A DNA stretch of 64,000 nucleotides. Source: Siphonodentalium dalli. Its lineage: Eukaryota; Mollusca; Scaphopoda; Gadilida; Siphonodentaliidae. The notes beneath the pieces were generated by a model. That model had not been told where the DNA came from. It ran no database searches and saw only the letters and a list, made by a program, of their open reading frames with translations. The stretch lies in the NCBI GenBank assembly GCA_032622095.1, contig CP136064.1, positions 171,376,310-171,440,309 of the forward strand. Reading direction: 5' to 3'. This document shows, piece by piece, positions 60,061 to 64,000 of this stretch. Each line of letters begins with the position of its first letter. Position 1 is the stretch's first letter. Made by a program: the position numbers and the translations under genes.

Positions 60061-60950
60061 GGTTGGCATCGATCCATGTGTCCGTCACCAATTTCCTTTA
60101 GCACACCTTACAGGCCACATCATTCATCCGATCATTAACAAACTTTATGTGGATCTTCGGAGTGACCTCTAAATGGGAGCCATTTATTTCAAAATTAGAT
60201 AAAAAACATGGCCACTGGTCAGCAGCTACATGTATCTTGGATTTCAAATTCTAATCCATTTGCACACTGTGCAGCCCGCATTTATTAGAGAAATGTTATG
60301 AAATTATACAAGCATGTTTATGATCACCTCTAGATGGGAGCTATCGAATTTGAACGATTGTCATTGAAAATCATGGCAGCCGGCACCCATCTTGAATTTT
60401 ACTCTTTTGCATGACTAAATCCTTTGACACACTCTACAGACCACACCCTCATCTGTTCAGCACCAAACTTCATATGGATCTTTGGGATGATCTAATGATG
60501 GGAAACATCAATTATTTCTGAATTTGTTAAAAAACATGGTCGCCAGCAGCCATCCTGGATTTTACTCTTTCATGACTAAATCCTTCGGCATGCCCTAAAG
60601 ACCACATCCCTCATCTGATCATCATCAAACTTTATATGGATCTTCAGGGTGATGTCTAGATGGGAGCCATAAATTTTTCCGAAATTCAATGAAAACATGG
60701 CTGCCAGTGGCCATCTTGAATTTTACTCTTCACATGACTAAATCATGGCACACTCTACAGACCACATCCATCATCCAATTGTCACCAAACTTCATTTTGA
60801 TCTTCGGGGTGACCACTAGATGGGAGCTGTCTAATTTTTTTTATTTTCATTGGAAAACATGGCCATCAGCAGCCATCTTGGATTTTACTTTATATATATC
60901 TCTTTATCTCTTCATGTTGACATCTAGTATTACGTAGACATTTGAACTTT
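60061..60950 (+). repeat. array of about 160-bp 'CATCCGATCATC...GCCATCTTGGA' monomers, 5 copies
   Basis: 'CTACAGACCACATCCCTCAT', 'CACCAAACTTCATATGGATC', 'GGGAGCCATAAATTTTT' and 'AAAACATGGCCACCAG' recur with period near 160 at about 60115, 60275, 60435, 60600 and 60760. Confidence 0.85.
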
Positions 60951-61814
60951 CGGCATTCCTAATGACTCCATTGAGCTACATTGACTCTTGTATATACTCA
61001 TTCCTCAAACATACAACGAGAATGGAATTTATTGGAACGCATTGGCACAGGATTTTAGCAAAATTTCAGGAAGCTCCAGTAATGAAAGTGTTACATTAAG
61101 TAACATTTTACTTAGAATATAACTATTCATTGGTATACTCATACATGTATATTTATAGTTTTCACCCAGACTGTTTACCACCCATATAATATTGTCAAAA
61201 AAATGGCAACCACATGGGGTACTTTCAAGTCAGTCAAAATTTTGTTCATAACATATTTCGAGGGGATCTTAACCTCTTTGCTGCTATGATGTCCGTAACT
61301 ATTACAGATGTAAAAGTGCACGCCGTGTGCTATATGGTCCGTAAGTACTATCGACCTACTTCAGCACACTAGCAGTAGGCCATTATACATAACTGGAACT
61401 CAGAGATTGGTGCATCGGAATAACTGTATATCTCGAAGTTGCAAACAGAATATGATTTTATGTGTCAGTTTTATGGTTCTTGTGATATTCCCGTTATATT
61501 TTTCCACTGGAAAATGGTAATAACATCAACAGCCCAGCACACGACGTCATAACATCATTTAGCAGTTAAGAGGTTAAAGTCATGGTTGAGCACAACCACA
61601 CAAAAACCATGAAGATTGAACCACCATGAAAAAATTTGCATTTACAGTATACAAATATTTGGATTATTGCCTGAGCATACCCTTATATATATACCCTAAT
61701 ATACCCTTATATGTGGTATCATAATATGTCTGAGGTGCGGACAGATTGAATGATTTAATTATATGTCCAGTAGAAAAATTTGAGTAAATTCATCTCGAAA
61801 TATCAAACCTGTCA
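60951..61814. other. no gene; one MITE fragment
   Basis: 'CGCATTGGCACAGGATTTTAG' to 'AGCTCCAGTAATGAAAG' (61038-61090) is the right part of the TTAACCCTTTCATGA element. The rest is featureless. Confidence 0.45.
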
Positions 61815-61978
61815 TACAGTAATGCCCTAATTAATCGAATCCATAACCACAGCAGAATTATGGGTAACTTGGAGAGCTTTCCGATGAATGGCAATAAGCC
61901 ATATTTCCGACTAAATCCTGAAAAGTTACCCATAATTCTGCTGTGGTTAAGAAGTCGATTACTTAGGGCATTACTGTA
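61815..61978. mobile_element. 'TACAGTAATGCCCTAA' hairpin MITE, copy 4
   Basis: Both ends present: TACAGTAATGCCCTAATTAA and GGGCATTACTGTA. Confidence 0.88.
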
Positions 61979-62242
61979 TGTGACTGATAGCACAAAAATC
62001 TACTTGTCACCCAGAAACAGTGACCTATCTGTGACAGATGGGCATGTGCACATTTCGAGCCCTGTGCAATGAGTGGTGGATAAATTAATTTATTGTGGCC
62101 TTAAATTCCATTTACGCCTGTGCTCAGCGAACAGATGATACAGTGAAATGTGGTTATCAACTGTAGTATCTCTGATGCCTTCCTGCATGTTTCTACAGCA
62201 GGATTTACAGTTATTTTAGTTGTAAGTAGAACAAAAGCACAG

Positions 62243-62431
62243 TACAGTAATGCTCTAATTAATCGACTTCTTAACCACAGCAGAATTATGGGTAACTTTT
62301 CAGGATTTAGTCGGAAATATGGCCGAGAGCTTTCCGATGAATGGCAACAAGCCATATTTCCGACTAAATCCTGAAAAGTTACCCATAATTCTGCTGTGGT
62401 TAAGAAGTCGATTAATTAGAGCATTACTGTA
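62243..62431. mobile_element. 'TACAGTAATGCTCTAA' hairpin MITE, copy 5
   Basis: 189 bp with nearly symmetrical arms, including 'AGGATTTAGTCGGAAATATG' and its mirror. Confidence 0.9.
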
Positions 62432-62647
62432 TGTCATTAGCTAATTTTAAAATGAAGTGAAACACTCTGCTGTTTAAATGTGCAAAATAAATAAATTTAC
62501 TAACGCAGGTAATTTTCGTAAAAGATTTATCTATAAAAGGTTTTCCAAATGATAATACTTTTTGCCAAATTTTTGTTCAAGTTGCCAACTGTTGGATCAA
62601 AATTAATGTCTTACTGATACACTGGTTCTTATACTTTGGCAAATACT

Positions 62648-62870
62648 TACAGCAATGCCCTAAGTATATGACCCTTTAACCGCAGCAGAGTTATGGAAAA
62701 AATTTCAGGATTATGTTGGAAATACTGGAATGGCTTGTTGCTATTCATCGGAAAGCTCTCACCAAGAGCTTTCCGATGAATGGCAACAAGCCATATTTCC
62801 GATTAAATCCTGAAAAGTTACCCATAATTCTTCTGTGGTTAAGGAGTCGATTATTTAGGGCATTACTGTA
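62648..62870. mobile_element. 'TACAGCAATGCCCTAA' hairpin MITE, copy 6 (longest)
   Basis: 223 bp; its left arm is diverged ('GACCCTTTAACCGCAGC'), its right arm typical. Confidence 0.85.
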
Positions 62871-63243
62871 TTCCAAGATTTATATTACCATTTTAGATTT
62901 GCGCTGACGTGCTGGGGCAGGCCTCAGCTCACAAGGCGACTCAGGCGAGATTTTCGCTGGGCTGGGCTTTTTAATTCTTCAATAATCTGGTACTTCCAGA
63001 GAGATTACTCCTAAAATCACCTTTACACCTAAAATCACCTTTACACCAAGTGGCACACTCACCTTATAAGTTCATACCCCAGGGCTTACAATCCATTGGA
63101 AGTCAGGAGAATCAAATTTGTTCTGACTTTTTGATAGCTAAGAATTAAAATATCTGTGCACAATATCTTCCAAAGGCAGATCCCGAGGGCCACAAGCTCG
63201 AGCAGAGGGTGGTCATCCCCCAGAACAGTTTTAAATATTAAAA

Positions 63244-63503
63244 TTAACCCTTCCATGACTGGAGCTTCCTGAAATTTTACGAAAACTGTGCTAATGCATT
63301 CTCGTATATGCGAGTCTCCCATGGGGAGCCTCGCATATATAAGAAAATACATTGGCATAACAATATGTACCTTGACCTTGTAAGCCAGTGCATTCTCTTA
63401 TATATGCGAGGCTCCCTACATGGGAGACTCGCATAATAAGATAATGCACTGGCATATGATCTTTAATGCTGCACCAGCGCAGCTACCATCATCAAAGGGT
63501 TAA
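63244..63503. mobile_element. TTAACCCTTTCATGA element, full copy
   Basis: TTAACCCTTCCATGACTGGA at the left and 'CATCATCAAAGGGTTAA' at the right. Two internal hairpins of 'CATTCTCTTATATATGCGAG' type surround 'TGTACCTTGACCTTGTAAGC'. Confidence 0.85.
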
Positions 63504-64000
63504 TGTAGCCCATTTGTACTGTGGGGGTAACCTTTAATAGTCTTACTCTGGGATAGTCCCACCTCTAGTTTCAACAGGACAAAGTAGAAAAAGATGTTAA
63601 ATTAGATTTTTTATGTTGTTGTTGTAACTAGAGGTCTAGAATCATGAATACATCATACGCTATAAACAACTATCATCAAAAAGTACATGATAAAATATAT
63701 TTGACTTATAGATGGACTTATTGAGATATCGCACGTCAAAACCATTGTTATGTAAACATTACTGTTACAGTGGAATTACTGATAATTAGTTCAATAAGAT
63801 ACCCATGTTTAATCAAAACTTGATAGTAAACATTGGAAATACACTTCATTTTTATTATTATCCATCCCTTAACTAACACTATTTCTGATTGGGCAGAAGC
63901 CGTCACATGATAATCTGGGAAAAAGTCATATTGGACTCCCGGAAGTCCAATTGCACACGTGTGCATCACAATTTCACCGATTCATTTGGCAATAGAGTTA
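63504..64000. other. no gene seen
   Basis: AT-rich sequence to the window edge. Nothing recognised. Confidence 0.4.

Overview
This window looks like AT-rich nuclear DNA from an invertebrate animal, probably marine. Three things point there: a protein-coding gene split into eight short exons by GT-AG introns of 0.7 to 5.3 kb, a very high load of small non-autonomous DNA transposons and fold-back elements, and dispersed repeats of the 'GGCGGCCATCTTGGAT' and 'CGTCCGTCTGTCCGTC' kinds that I associate with mollusc, lancelet and hemichordate genomes. I cannot place it in a phylum from this sequence. There is no bacterial operon structure, and most of the longer open frames are chance or repeat-derived.

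Genes. (1) At 467-1192 (+) is the last coding exon of a C2H2 zinc-finger gene that starts left of the window. (2) From 23193 down to 4811 (minus strand) is a complete gene that I assembled by hand from eight exons. It encodes a 384-residue orthologue of IQCG/DRC9, a subunit of the nexin-dynein regulatory complex of motile cilia. All splice sites and phases agree, and the IQ motif and lysine-rich tail are intact. (3) Decayed mobile-element genes lie at 29.17-32.55 kb (a non-LTR retrotransposon with endonuclease and reverse transcriptase pieces) and at 36.95-37.71 kb (a transposase-like ORF with a C-terminal zinc finger). A proline/glutamine-rich minus-strand ORF sits inside a 1.5-kb insertion in the retrotransposon.

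The rest, from about 23.2 kb to the end and also the DRC9 introns, is a mosaic of transposable elements, many with readable boundaries. hAT-type elements with 8-bp target duplications are at 20920-21674, 41263-42260, 44098-45651 and 45728-48868, plus the 290-bp element at 53912-54201. Several TTAA-flanked families resemble piggyBac MITEs. A 'TACAGTAATGCYCTAA' hairpin family, possibly pogo/Tc1-like, has six copies, four of them between 59 and 63 kb. Two giant fold-backs lie at 40.06-43.09 kb and 50.13-52.39 kb. A 2.9-kb element at 5842-8765 has perfect 42-bp inverted ends and an anomalously GC-rich core.

The best candidates for something undescribed are: the minisatellite-bearing 290-bp element; the 3-kb element carrying clustered GTGACTGACATTAC repeats nested exactly inside another element; the fold-back whose left arm preserves the empty site of a hAT insertion in its right arm; the GC-rich core element; and the recurring unattached motif GGTAACGGAGAAAAC at 35.7-39.2 kb.
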